A model generated the notes under the pieces. It was not told where the DNA came from. It was given only the letters and a program-made list of their open reading frames with translations, and made no database searches. Of a stretch of DNA of 64,000 nucleotides, positions 7,881 to 15,217 are shown piece after piece (position 1 is the first letter of the stretch; every line of letters starts with the position of its first letter). The stretch is from NCBI GenBank assembly GCA_045636025.1, contig JAZTWP010000005.1, forward strand, positions 1-64,000, given 5' to 3'. The position numbers were made by a program, and so were the translations under genes. The DNA comes from UBA1081 sp045636025 (GTDB lineage: Bacteria > Bacillota > Clostridia > Oscillospirales > Acutalibacteraceae).

Positions 7881-8053
7881 TGCCTGAAATAAAATGCACC
7901 TGCTATGTGATGATGGATGGTGCAGAACCTGTTCCTATTGAGTCATTGACTCAGGAACAGAAGGAATATTGCAAACGGGTGTGGGCGGGAAGGTTGTCAA
8001 GAGTTAGTTCGGCATACTTCTCCAATCACCCGGAAGAATACGCAGCAATTTAG
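7880..8053 (+). CDS. Small phage protein, unknown
   Basis: 57 residues, MPEIKCTCYV to EEYAAI, coupled to the preceding gene; AGGAGGTGG stands just upstream. The C-terminal half (EQKEYCKRVWAGRLS) is helical and basic, of the type seen in small early genes of Clostridia phages. No function recognised. Confidence 0.6.
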   Translation: MPEIKCTCYVMMDGAEPVPIESLTQEQKEYCKRVWAGRLSRVSSAYFSNHPEEYAAI

Positions 8054-8076
8054 TACAAAGAAAAGGACGTGAAAAA

Positions 8077-8235
8077 ATGATAACGTTTGAAAGAATATTG
8101 GAATTTATCACAGGTATGATAGTTTACGGTTTTGTTGATGCTCTTTGCCTGATGATGGCAGGTATTTTTTATGTCGGATACAAAGAATTCAAAAAAACAA
8201 AAAAGGACAAGCACGATGAAGAAAATGACAGATGA
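8077..8235 (+). CDS. Small membrane protein
   Basis: 52 residues. One hydrophobic segment (about 10-34, FITGMIVYGFVDALCLMMAGIF) is followed by a strongly charged tail rich in Lys, Asp and Glu, consistent with a single-pass protein with a cytoplasmic tail. AAAAGGACG precedes the ATG. It overlaps the next gene by 20 bases. Confidence 0.55.
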   Translation: MITFERILEFITGMIVYGFVDALCLMMAGIFYVGYKEFKKTKKDKHDEENDR

Positions 8236-8416
8236 ATACAGTCTTGTTGATGCGGTGCTGAATCCTACTGCTGCAATGGAGATATACAAAAGACTCCGAC
8301 AGTATGAGCAGACAGATATTGAACCGTCAGAAATAACAGGATTGAAGAACAGGGTGAATATGCTTGTTGCTCTTACAAAAGCATTCAGAAAGGAGCTGAG
8401 TAACCGTGTCGGATGA
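8216..8416 (+). CDS. Small phage protein, unknown
   Basis: 66 residues from the ATG at 8216 (MKKMTDEYSLVDAVL), with AAGGAC upstream; an earlier in-frame opening is inside the membrane gene and lacks a site. Sequence is helical (AMEIYKRLRQYEQ, NMLVALTKAFRKEL). It overlaps the next GTG-started frame by 11 bases, a dense early-gene arrangement. Confidence 0.55.
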   Translation: MKKMTDEYSLVDAVLNPTAAMEIYKRLRQYEQTDIEPSEITGLKNRVNMLVALTKAFRKELSNRVG

Positions 8417-8558
8417 AAAAAAGGCTGATAACATAGATAAGTGTGTACAGGCTGCAAAAAGACTCTCTGAAAAGAAAAAGAAGCACATTACATACGGAAT
8501 ATATATGGCACTGTATCACGATTCAAAATTAAATCGTCGAAGAAAAGCAAAAAAATAA
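8406..8558 (+). CDS. Small basic phage protein, unknown
   Basis: 50 residues from GTG at 8406, preceded by GAAAGGAGCTGAG. Very rich in lysine, with a helical C-terminus ending RRRKAKK, so nucleic-acid contact is possible. No family recognised. Confidence 0.5.
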   Translation: MSDEKKADNIDKCVQAAKRLSEKKKKHITYGIYMALYHDSKLNRRRKAKK

Positions 8559-8559
8559 A

Positions 8560-8590
8560 GCCGCATAGGAGCGGGCACTCCAAATGCGGC
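8560..8590 (+). terminator. Hairpin after early gene block
   Basis: GCCGCAT (8560-8566) pairs with ATGCGGC (8584-8590) and inside it GGAG pairs with CTCC. No T tract follows, so it may be a partial terminator, an RNA processing site or an mRNA stabiliser. The remainder up to 8749 shows no gene. Confidence 0.4.
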
Positions 8591-8749
8591 AGATACAAAA
8601 AATATCTATTAATATTTTATACGACATTGAAAGAAATGTCAAGAAAGAAGTGTGTTAAAAATTTGAATAATGAAATCTTCGTTGACAACTTTACCGGTGG
8701 GGGCGTCCGGGCAAATCTGCCTGAGTATTGTAATGTGGGGTGACAAAGA

Positions 8750-8806
8750 ATGAATACTTGTAAAGATTGTATTATTGATTACCGTGAAAAATCAGATTAT
8801 GGGTAA
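8750..8806 (+). CDS. Possible 18-codon leader ORF
   Basis: An ATG at 8750 behind GGGGTG opens an 18-codon frame (MNTCKDCIIDYREKSDYG) whose stop overlaps the next ATG as ATGGGTAA. It contains a CxxC. It may only serve to couple translation to the following gene; protein function is not supported. Confidence 0.25.
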   Translation: MNTCKDCIIDYREKSDYG

Positions 8807-9554
8807 ACACAAAAATTGGACTCAGGAAGAAAAGGACTACCTCGCAGAAAATTGGGGACACTTAACCATTCCTACATTATGCAAACGCTTGAATCGTTCT
8901 AAAAATGCAATAATGTGTATGAGAACAAAATTACAACTCGGTGCATATTACGATTCAGGAGAGTACATCACCCTGCGACAGCTTATGCTTGCAGTTGGTT
9001 ACGGTGGCAGTAGCTGTAAGTATGCTGTGAAATCGTGGGTAGAGGACAGAGGACTTCCTGCAAAGCATAAATTGAGAAATACGACCCGAGTTTGGGTCGT
9101 TTATCTTGATGACTTTTGGGAGTGGGCAGAAAAAAATCAGGACTTCCTTGACTTTTCAAAGTTCCCGGAGAATGCCCTCGGTGTTGAGCCTGATTGGGTG
9201 AAGCGGAAGAGGAAGCAAGACTTCAAGACAATGAAGGGAACAAAAAAAATTGCGTGGACACCCTATGAGGATGAACGACTGAGAAGCCTATTACGGCAAC
9301 ACAAATATTCTTTTGCGGAACTGTCGAAGATGCTCGGCAGAACTGAGGGGGCAATTCAGAGAAGAATTACTGACCTCAAGCTGAAAGAAAGACCTGTAAA
9401 AGCATACAATCAAAATCTATGGACTTCTGAACAGGTTTCTTTGCTCGGTGATTTAATCAAGCAGGGGTATTCATATGAAGCGATACACGAAGAAATCCCT
9501 GATAAATCCGTTAAAGGCTATCAGAGGATATGTGTACAGGTTCTATCTGACTGA
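8799..9554 (+). CDS. Three-repeat SANT/Myb-like DNA-binding protein
   Basis: 251 residues from the ATG at 8799, coupled to a short upstream frame; a TTG at 8775 is the alternative. Three tryptophan-led SANT-like repeats are visible: NWTQEEKDYL near residue 5, AWTPYEDERL near 156 and LWTSEQVSLL near 205, each followed by a helix with S/T-x-x-A-I. The region between repeats 1 and 2 has a winged-helix look (YITLRQLMLAVGY). This layout is seen in phage regulators of Clostridia; likely a transcription factor of the early region. Confidence 0.65.
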   Translation: MGKHKNWTQEEKDYLAENWGHLTIPTLCKRLNRSKNAIMCMRTKLQLGAYYDSGEYITLRQLMLAVGYGGSSCKYAVKSWVEDRGLPAKHKLRNTTRVWVVYLDDFWEWAEKNQDFLDFSKFPENALGVEPDWVKRKRKQDFKTMKGTKKIAWTPYEDERLRSLLRQHKYSFAELSKMLGRTEGAIQRRITDLKLKERPVKAYNQNLWTSEQVSLLGDLIKQGYSYEAIHEEIPDKSVKGYQRICVQVLSD

Positions 9555-9999
9555 AAACCTTGATAATGTGCGAAACTACATCGGCAGCGGAAAATTCGGA
9601 GATAATATGCCTCATCGAAAACTCTATCAACGCAACTGTATGTCCATAGAGGAAAGAGCCGAAGTCAAAGCAGGTGTAAGTCAGTTAGTTTACTTACTTA
9701 ATCAGAGGGCAAGGCAGATCAGTCCTGTTGCAGAGGAATATAAGAACTATTGGCAAAAGGATATGTGTATGAATTGGAGCGACATTCACGGCTGTACGGC
9801 AGGTGAAGCGGATTGTGATTCCTGTGCTTCATTCATCCGTATTCAACCGCAGTTCTGCAAACGGTGTGGCTGTACATTCTTTGAGGGGGCAAAAAGCGAC
9901 ATCTGTCAGAAGTGCAGAACAGTCCGATTAAAACAAGCTCAAAGAAAATACTCTGTTTTATCAAAAAAAATAAAGGAGCGAAGTATAAATGAAAATTAA
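9475..9999 (+). CDS. Zinc-ribbon phage protein, unknown
   Basis: 174 residues. The first 26 codons overlap the end of the SANT gene in another frame; AGCAGGGGT before the ATG at 9475 supports this start, though a later Met (9607 or 9640) cannot be excluded. A CxxC motif (CDSC) near residue 114 is followed by CKRCGCTF and CQKC, a four-cysteine zinc ribbon, then a basic helix (RLKQAQRKYS). Possibly nucleic-acid binding. Confidence 0.55.
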   Translation: MKRYTKKSLINPLKAIRGYVYRFYLTENLDNVRNYIGSGKFGDNMPHRKLYQRNCMSIEERAEVKAGVSQLVYLLNQRARQISPVAEEYKNYWQKDMCMNWSDIHGCTAGEADCDSCASFIRIQPQFCKRCGCTFFEGAKSDICQKCRTVRLKQAQRKYSVLSKKIKERSINEN

Positions 10000-10609
10000 A
10001 AAGATAATTTCCCTTTGTAAAACTGCAGGTCAGCTTATTCTGTATTCTGACCCTGAAAGAGATATTCAATGGTTATCTGACGGCAGGGCTATATATCCGC
10101 TTATAGGATGCCCGAAATTCGATGAAGATTCTTTCTGTAATACATATGAAATAACCGATTCTCAGCGTAAAAAGATAGATTTTCGCATTGATGAACCTTT
10201 GCCGTTACAATTCAATTTCAATGATACAGACGATTATGAAACGGAAACTGAAAGAATGCCTTTGGCTGTGACTTACAGCACTTACGATGCAGTTGCATTA
10301 AAAACTCAATACGGAATTGAATTCATCAACAGAGCACACCTGCATCCCTTCGGTGATTATTCAGGCAGAGATATTATTTATACTTTGCGAACTGATGAAT
10401 CAGGCAATACATATTTCGCTGTTAAATGTGGTTTTATGCTGATTGGTATTGTGATGCCCTTAAAAATCATTACCAGAAGTTTTATTTCGGAGCTTAAGGC
10501 CTTTGAGAGACAAGTTGAAGTCACTTTTCATAATAACGAAAACATTCCGCTTGATAGTCCTCAGATTGAAATGACAGAGGTGATTGCAGATGATTCAGAA
10601 AACGGATAA
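9989..10609 (+). CDS. Phage protein, unknown
   Basis: 206 residues, with AAAGGAGCG before the ATG. Mixed alpha/beta sequence with an acidic C-terminus; no membrane segment and no motif recognised. It overlaps its neighbours on both sides (11 and 20 bases), so it belongs to the same early transcript as SSB. Confidence 0.6.
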   Translation: MKIKKIISLCKTAGQLILYSDPERDIQWLSDGRAIYPLIGCPKFDEDSFCNTYEITDSQRKKIDFRIDEPLPLQFNFNDTDDYETETERMPLAVTYSTYDAVALKTQYGIEFINRAHLHPFGDYSGRDIIYTLRTDESGNTYFAVKCGFMLIGIVMPLKIITRSFISELKAFERQVEVTFHNNENIPLDSPQIEMTEVIADDSENG

Positions 10610-10979
10610 TTTCAGCAAAACGATAAAGGTTGGAAGAGTTGCACACAGGTCCTATGTGTGCACAGATATGAATGACGGCAGACAGTATGTCAAATTTACT
10701 CTTGCCATAAATAAAGACAAGGACAAGCCCGATTATTACCCTTGCATTGCATACAACGCAACAGGACGGTATGTGGATAGGCATATTAAGGTTGGTGACA
10801 AGATTGTTTTAATCGGTACCGATTGTATTACAGTAAATAAAGCCGCCAACGGAATGCAATATAAATCAGTTCAGATTGAAGCGGACACTGTTGTACCTTA
10901 TGAGTCAGAAGCTGCAGGTGCAATTCTTGATGCTTCACATTCTTTATTTAATTACGCAGAGGAGAGAATAATTGTATGA
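10590..10979 (+). CDS. Single-stranded DNA-binding protein (SSB-like)
   Basis: 129 residues from the ATG at 10590 (RBS GAGGTG). It has the OB-fold pattern of SSB: a first strand near TIKVGRVA, YVKFTLAINKD, YYPCIAYNATGRYVDRHIKVGDKIVLIGTDCI and YKSVQIEADTVV. The acidic C-terminal tail of host SSB is missing, as in many phage SSBs. It would protect displaced strands during phage replication, which fits the HUH initiator nearby. Confidence 0.8.
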   Translation: MIQKTDNFSKTIKVGRVAHRSYVCTDMNDGRQYVKFTLAINKDKDKPDYYPCIAYNATGRYVDRHIKVGDKIVLIGTDCITVNKAANGMQYKSVQIEADTVVPYESEAAGAILDASHSLFNYAEERIIV

Positions 10980-11290
10980 TTCACGAATTGAAATGCTTTT
11001 CTGAATACTTTCAGGATGTAATAGACGGCAAAAAGACTTTTGAAATCCGTATTCATGACAGACCGTATCAGGTGGGTGACCTGCTTGCTCTTAATGAATA
11101 TCTTCCCGACACAGATTCTTATACGGGCAGAAGCTGTGTAGTAATCATTGATTATATGCTCAATGATGCAACGTTCTGTAAAACAGGTTTTGTTGTTCTG
11201 GGAATTAAGCCGTGTTCTGTTGTTCTTGCAACTGAAATCTATATACCCCGTGTTCCTTTAGCGCCTGTAAAGGAGCGTGAGCAGGGATGA
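10976..11290 (+). CDS. DUF3850 (ASCH-like) protein
   Basis: 104 residues. The core HELKCFSEYFQDVIDGKKTFEIRIHDRPYQVGDLLALNEY is cut here in meaning only: the hallmark features are LK-x-x-x-EYF, the G-K-K-x-FEIR turn and the RPYQVGD strand of the DUF3850 branch of the ASCH fold, a PUA-like domain thought to bind RNA. Overlaps the SSB stop by 4 bases. Common in Firmicutes phages; role unknown. Confidence 0.75.
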   Translation: MIHELKCFSEYFQDVIDGKKTFEIRIHDRPYQVGDLLALNEYLPDTDSYTGRSCVVIIDYMLNDATFCKTGFVVLGIKPCSVVLATEIYIPRVPLAPVKEREQG

Positions 11291-11370
11291 AACGGATTGC
11301 AGCATATATAGTTATCTTTTTAGTATTGCGTGCGACTCTGAATGTGTTCTGTGGATTTGAATGCGTATGA
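11287..11370 (+). CDS. Tiny hydrophobic peptide, unknown
   Basis: 27 codons from the ATG at 11287, overlapping the previous stop by 4 bases with GCAGGGATG context. One hydrophobic segment (IAAYIVIFLVLRA). The frame is short and support is limited to its tight coupling at both ends. Confidence 0.4.
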   Translation: MKRIAAYIVIFLVLRATLNVFCGFECV

Positions 11371-11603
11371 GAAAGATAACTAACCTCGAAGAGCTTTTGG
11401 AGTTTCTTTCGGCTCCTATCGATACTATAAAAGAAGCAATGCAAGCAATCATTGATTCATTTGAGGAAATGAAAAAATTGAAAGCTGAACTTTCTGAAAT
11501 CCCGGAAGAAAAAGAAACATATTTTTATAGCTTTCATCCGTCAATATTTATTGTTCGAATAATGAAAATTAAACGCCTTTGGAAAAGGCAAAAGATACCT
11601 TAG
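11361..11603 (+). CDS. Small helical phage protein, unknown
   Basis: 80 residues; the ATG at 11361 or, by ATGA overlap with the previous gene, the ATG at 11367. Sequence is largely amphipathic helix (NLEELLEFLSAPIDTIKEAMQ, FEEMKKLKAELSE) with a basic C-terminus. No family recognised. Confidence 0.5.
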   Translation: MRMRKITNLEELLEFLSAPIDTIKEAMQAIIDSFEEMKKLKAELSEIPEEKETYFYSFHPSIFIVRIMKIKRLWKRQKIP

Positions 11604-11604
11604 C

Positions 11605-11667
11605 ATCATTACATTATATATTAATTAGTCTGTCGGCACCGAAAGGTGCTATCGGGCTTGTAATGGG
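11605..11667 (+). ncRNA. Candidate structured RNA
   Basis: In the 230-base gap before the replication gene, CATTACA (11607-11613) pairs perfectly with TGTAATG (11659-11665). This closes a domain that contains a GCACC-GAAA-GGTGC hairpin (11636-11649) with a GNRA tetraloop and a flanking TCGG/ATCGGG strand. No known class recognised. It may be a regulatory leader or part of the replication region. Confidence 0.4.
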
Positions 11668-11755
11668 ATATTAAAGTTAGAACCAAAAATTAATTGAGAT
11701 GATATATTTTAACAAGAAATAGCTTTATGTTATCCCGCCGCAAAAGATAGGGGGC

Positions 11756-11802
11756 GACGGGGGGAAGAAATGCGAGCGGTTGCATACTGTCTTCCCCCCG
11801 TC
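11756..11802. other. 13-bp perfect inverted repeat, possible replication origin
   Basis: GACGGGGGGAAGA (11756-11768) and TCTTCCCCCCGTC (11790-11802) are exact complements around a 21-base loop that itself holds TGC/GCA. It stands 30 bases before the HUH initiator gene. Strong cruciform repeats next to such genes are typical of rolling-circle origins; a G-rich terminator or packaging-related site is the alternative. No T tract follows. Confidence 0.5.
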
Positions 11803-11832
11803 ACTCCTGAAAAGAAAGAAGTGTGAAATTAT

Positions 11833-12630
11833 ATGAGATGTTACAACAGAGAAAAGATGATATATCACGGTAATTACCTTGATGTTCAGATTTATCCCGT
11901 GTTCAGTGAAAGTAAACCAAAAGGAGCTCGCAGAAGAAAAGCAAACCCGACATCAGAGGTGCAGCAAAAACTTAATGAACGCAATGCCACAAATAAAACA
12001 ATATGGCTCATTAACAATAATTTCACATCAAAAGATTATGCATTACATCTGAGTTACACCAATGACAAACTTCCCGAAAACTTTGAAGCAGCAGAAAAGG
12101 AGCTTAAAAAATTCATCAGAAGACTTCGTTATGCATTGAAAAGGCTTGGTATTGAGCTTAAATATTATGCCGCAACTGAAGAAAGCACCATTGAACACAG
12201 AGTTCATCATCATTTGATTATATCAGGCGGACTGCCGATTTATGAAATAGCTGAAATGTGGGGCTTCGGATATATTCAGGTCAAGCCCTTGCAATTTGAT
12301 GAAAAAGGAATTGCAAACCTTGCCGCTTACATATCAAGAGAAAAAGGCGCTCGTAAGAGTGTTACACATTCAAGAAATCTGAAACAACCAAAAGAAAAAC
12401 AGAGAGACGGAAAAATCTCACATAAATTATTAAAAGAAATTCACAATTACGATTGTGACATAAGGGATGTATGCAAAAAGCTTTATCCCGGTTATGACCT
12501 TGCAGAAATCGAACCCTATTACAACGATGTAAACGGGTATTACTATACAACAATCAGACTGTACAAGCCTGAAATATTCAACAAAAAGAGGCGGAAAAAT
12601 GGGAATACATATGAGCAATCAGGAGCTTAA
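11833..12630 (+). CDS. HUH-type rolling-circle replication initiator
   Basis: 265 residues. Motif I-like LHLSYTND (71-78), the metal-binding HUH motif in RVHHHLIIS (His125-His127) and a catalytic-tyrosine motif in NLAAYISREKG (Tyr166) occur in the order and spacing of single-tyrosine Rep proteins. Such proteins nick one strand at the origin and stay joined to the 5' end through the tyrosine. In a tailed phage this points to a P2-like rolling-circle mode, although transfer of a plasmid-type Rep is possible. AAAGAAAGAAG precedes the ATG. SSB and the nuclease downstream fit the same module. Confidence 0.75.
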   Translation: MRCYNREKMIYHGNYLDVQIYPVFSESKPKGARRRKANPTSEVQQKLNERNATNKTIWLINNNFTSKDYALHLSYTNDKLPENFEAAEKELKKFIRRLRYALKRLGIELKYYAATEESTIEHRVHHHLIISGGLPIYEIAEMWGFGYIQVKPLQFDEKGIANLAAYISREKGARKSVTHSRNLKQPKEKQRDGKISHKLLKEIHNYDCDIRDVCKKLYPGYDLAEIEPYYNDVNGYYYTTIRLYKPEIFNKKRRKNGNTYEQSGA

Positions 12631-12985
12631 AGAAAGAATGCGTTTGCTGAAAATCAAGGAATCGGCAGAACAGGAAGCAGTTTGTGAATATTTAGAGTAT
12701 TTGCACATTCCGTTTTATCATGTCCCGAATGGTGGCAGCCGCAACAAAATTGAAGCAGCAAATTTAAAACGACAGGGAGTACGTGCAGGTGTACCTGATT
12801 TGTGTATTACAGTTGCAAAAGGTAATTACCACGGTTTGTATATTGAAATGAAGGTTGATGATAATAAACCTTCAAAAGAACAAAAAGACTGGCTTTCACT
12901 TTTGAATAAAAACGGATATCTTGCTGTTGTATGTTATGGCTTCAATGATGCAAAGCAGACCATTGACAAGTATCTGAAACTTTGA
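12599..12985 (+). CDS. VRR-NUC nuclease
   Basis: 128 residues; GAGGCGG before the ATG at 12599 favours it over an internal ATG at 12611. The VRR-NUC pattern is complete: helical EQEAVCEYLEYL, HVPNGGSRN, LKRQGVRAGVPDL with the catalytic Asp, and LYIEMKVD with the Glu/Lys pair, ending in Q-x-x-W and a C-terminal helix. These phage nucleases are thought to cut branched or structured DNA. It overlaps the Rep gene by 32 bases. Confidence 0.88.
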   Translation: MGIHMSNQELKERMRLLKIKESAEQEAVCEYLEYLHIPFYHVPNGGSRNKIEAANLKRQGVRAGVPDLCITVAKGNYHGLYIEMKVDDNKPSKEQKDWLSLLNKNGYLAVVCYGFNDAKQTIDKYLKL

Positions 12986-13000
12986 ACAAGGAGTGATGTT

Positions 13001-13411
13001 ATGACTTTGCAGGAGCTTAAGAATTATCCGTATATTGTCACCGCAATAAAAGAATATAAAAATGAACTTGCTGAATTATATGATGATTCGGCAGGTTCAA
13101 TGTCGCCCGATATGTCAGGAATGCCGCACGGCTGTTCTGCATCGGGTAGTAAAGTTGCGTTCGGATATGAGAGAAATGAAAAAAGAATTGAGGAGCTTAA
13201 AGATACTATTGCTAAACTCAAAACTCGTTTGAAAGAGATTGATAAGTTTTTTTCAGGAATTGACGATATGCAGACACGCCTTATTTTTGAACTGCGATTC
13301 AAAAAACTTTATACATGGAAAAAGATTGCTGAAACAATTGGCGGCAACAATACAGAAAATACCGTGAAGAAAATTTGTTATCGGTATCTTGAGAAGAATA
13401 CTGAAAAATAA
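13001..13411 (+). CDS. Sigma-70 region-4-like late regulator (DUF1492-like)
   Basis: 136 residues. The first part is a helical N-terminus followed by a flexible Ser/Gly/Met-rich stretch, then a coiled-coil (EELKDTIAKLKTRLKEID). The last third (LIFELRFKKLYTWKKIAETIGGNNTENTVKKIC) is a helix-turn-helix like sigma region 4. Proteins of this type at the end of the early region of Firmicutes phages switch on late genes. A putative late promoter follows at once. Confidence 0.75.
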   Translation: MTLQELKNYPYIVTAIKEYKNELAELYDDSAGSMSPDMSGMPHGCSASGSKVAFGYERNEKRIEELKDTIAKLKTRLKEIDKFFSGIDDMQTRLIFELRFKKLYTWKKIAETIGGNNTENTVKKICYRYLEKNTEK

Positions 13412-13413
13412 GT

Positions 13414-13446
13414 TGTCCCACATGTCCCGTTTTTATGTGCTAAAAT
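13414..13446 (+). promoter_or_regulatory. Putative late promoter
   Basis: Two direct TGTCCC repeats at 13414 and 13423, 9 bp apart, lie just before TTTTTATGTGC-TAAAAT, an extended -10 box with TAAAAT at 13441-13446. There is no -35 consensus, so an activator bound to the TGTCCC pair, perhaps the sigma-like protein just upstream, may be needed. Confidence 0.45.
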
Positions 13447-13451
13447 GATAT

Positions 13452-13536
13452 CGTAAAATGTTGAACATCACCTGACATTTTACGCACACACTTCGTTCTG
13501 AGCAAAAAACATCGTCAAAAAAGACGATGTTTTTTT
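13452..13536. terminator. Two hairpins before terminase, second a terminator
   Basis: A perfect 10-bp inverted repeat (13452-13461 and 13475-13484) is followed by a 13-bp stem with an A6 loop (13504-13516 and 13523-13535) flanked by A and T runs, a terminator usable on both strands. Sitting between late promoter and terminase, it may be a late attenuator. Confidence 0.7.
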
Positions 13537-13599
13537 GCATATAAAAATGCGTTTTCCATTCAAGCGGAAATTTGGCGGTGATTATAGCAGGTGTTTTAA

Positions 13600-13983
13600 T
13601 TGGGTAAAGGAAAATATGAAAGATGGTTAACCCCGGAAGGCTTGACATTGCTTGCCGGATGGGCAAGAGATGGGTTGACCGATGAACAGATAGCAAAGAA
13701 AATGGGAATATGCCGTGATACACTCTATGAATACAAAAGGAAGTTTTCCGACATTTCCGACACCTTAAGTAAAAATAAAGAAATTATAGACTATCAGGTT
13801 GAAAGTGCTTTGCTTAGCTCTGCATTGAAAGGAAATACATATGCTCAGACATATTGGTTGAATAATCGCAGACCTGATAAATGGCGCAGTAATCCGACAA
13901 ATGAGAACAATGAAGCATTAGATAAACTTGATGCAATTTTGAAAGAGGTTAAACAGAATGCCGTACTCTCGGAAACAGAATAG
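13600..13983 (+). CDS. Terminase small subunit
   Basis: 127 residues from TTG at 13600. An N-terminal helix-turn-helix (TDEQIAKKMGICRDTLYEYKRK) recognises the packaging site; the middle has the usual LLSSALKGNTYAQTYWLNNRRPDKWR signature of DNA-packaging TerS proteins and the C-terminus is a coiled-coil. It overlaps the large subunit by 26 bases. The non-ATG start suggests lower expression than the large subunit. Confidence 0.85.
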   Translation: MGKGKYERWLTPEGLTLLAGWARDGLTDEQIAKKMGICRDTLYEYKRKFSDISDTLSKNKEIIDYQVESALLSSALKGNTYAQTYWLNNRRPDKWRSNPTNENNEALDKLDAILKEVKQNAVLSETE

Positions 13984-15217
13984 TTATATTGTCAATGCGA
14001 CACACCGTTGGAATTTTAAGACAGGTGCAGTGCGTTCGGGAAAGTCTTATGTTGATGTAACGGCTGTTATCCCGATGAGGATCCGTGAGAGGATTGGCAA
14101 AGACGGATTATGCTTTATTATCGGTGTATCGAAAGAAACTATTGAACGAAATGTACTTCAGCCTATGCGTGAACGTTACGGTTCTGCAATTGTCGGTACT
14201 ATAAATAATCGCAATATTGCTCGTGTATGCGGTGAAGATGTCTATTGCCTTGGTGCTGAAAAGGTGTCGCAGGTTGCAAAGATTCAGGGTGCAAGTGCAA
14301 AGTATGTTTACGGTGATGAGGTTGCAAAATGGCATAAAGAAGTCTTTTTTATGCTCCAAAGCCGACTTGACAAGCCTTATTCCTGCTTTGACGGCAGCCT
14401 TAACCCTGAAGAGCCTTCTCATTGGGCACATTTATTTATCAACAGCGATGCTGATATTTACTGTCAGGAATATACGATTTTTGACAACCCGTTTCTGTCA
14501 AAGGAGTTTATTGAAAATCTTTGCCGTGAGTATGAGGGAACGGTCTATTATGACCGTCTGATTCTCGGTAAATGGGTCCGTGCAGAAGGTGCAATCTACC
14601 GTAAATTTGCCGATAATCCGAAACGATTTATATGTGATGTAACAGATAAACTCATAGACAGTGAAAGAAAGCAGTTCCTGTATTCTTCGCTGAATGATAT
14701 TACAATGGCTGTTGACTTCGGCGGTAATAAGTCCGGTCACGCATTTGTCGCAACTGCTCACACGGATAGTTACAAGGAGCTTGTGGCACTGAAGTCTGAA
14801 AGAGAGTTCGGTGATATTGACCCTCAGGAACTTGACAGACTTGCTCTTGAATTTGCACATGCCGTTGTTGATAAATACGGTTCACTTGATTATGTTTATT
14901 GGGACAGCGCAGAAACAGTCCTGGGCAGAGGTCTGAAAAAGGCTTTTGAAAAAGAATTTCCCGATGTTATTGTCCGTCCTGCAAGAAAAATGACTGTCAA
15001 TGACAGAATCAGAGCAACGCTTCGCCTTATAGGTGCGGGGCGTTTTTATTATACAGAAGATTGCATCACGCTGAAAAAAGCTTTGAGTGAAGCTGTATGG
15101 AACGATAAAAAAGACTGTGACGAAAGGCTTGACGACGGTTCAACGGACATTGACAGCCTTGACAGTTTCGAATACACCTTTGAGCGTGATATAAAAAGAT
15201 ACATAGGAGCTGAATAA
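13958..15217 (+). CDS. Terminase large subunit
   Basis: 419 residues. Walker A in GAVRSGKSYVD near residue 22, Walker B in YVYGDEVAKW near 120, and the nuclease domain beginning at DITMAVDFGGNKSGHAFV (near 247) with acidic residues at YVYWDSAE and in the C-terminal DSLDSFEY segment. It drives ATP-dependent packaging into the prohead and cuts the concatemer. Length and order are typical of the Terminase_3-type family in siphophages. Confidence 0.93.
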   Translation: MPYSRKQNSYIVNATHRWNFKTGAVRSGKSYVDVTAVIPMRIRERIGKDGLCFIIGVSKETIERNVLQPMRERYGSAIVGTINNRNIARVCGEDVYCLGAEKVSQVAKIQGASAKYVYGDEVAKWHKEVFFMLQSRLDKPYSCFDGSLNPEEPSHWAHLFINSDADIYCQEYTIFDNPFLSKEFIENLCREYEGTVYYDRLILGKWVRAEGAIYRKFADNPKRFICDVTDKLIDSERKQFLYSSLNDITMAVDFGGNKSGHAFVATAHTDSYKELVALKSEREFGDIDPQELDRLALEFAHAVVDKYGSLDYVYWDSAETVLGRGLKKAFEKEFPDVIVRPARKMTVNDRIRATLRLIGAGRFYYTEDCITLKKALSEAVWNDKKDCDERLDDGSTDIDSLDSFEYTFERDIKRYIGAE

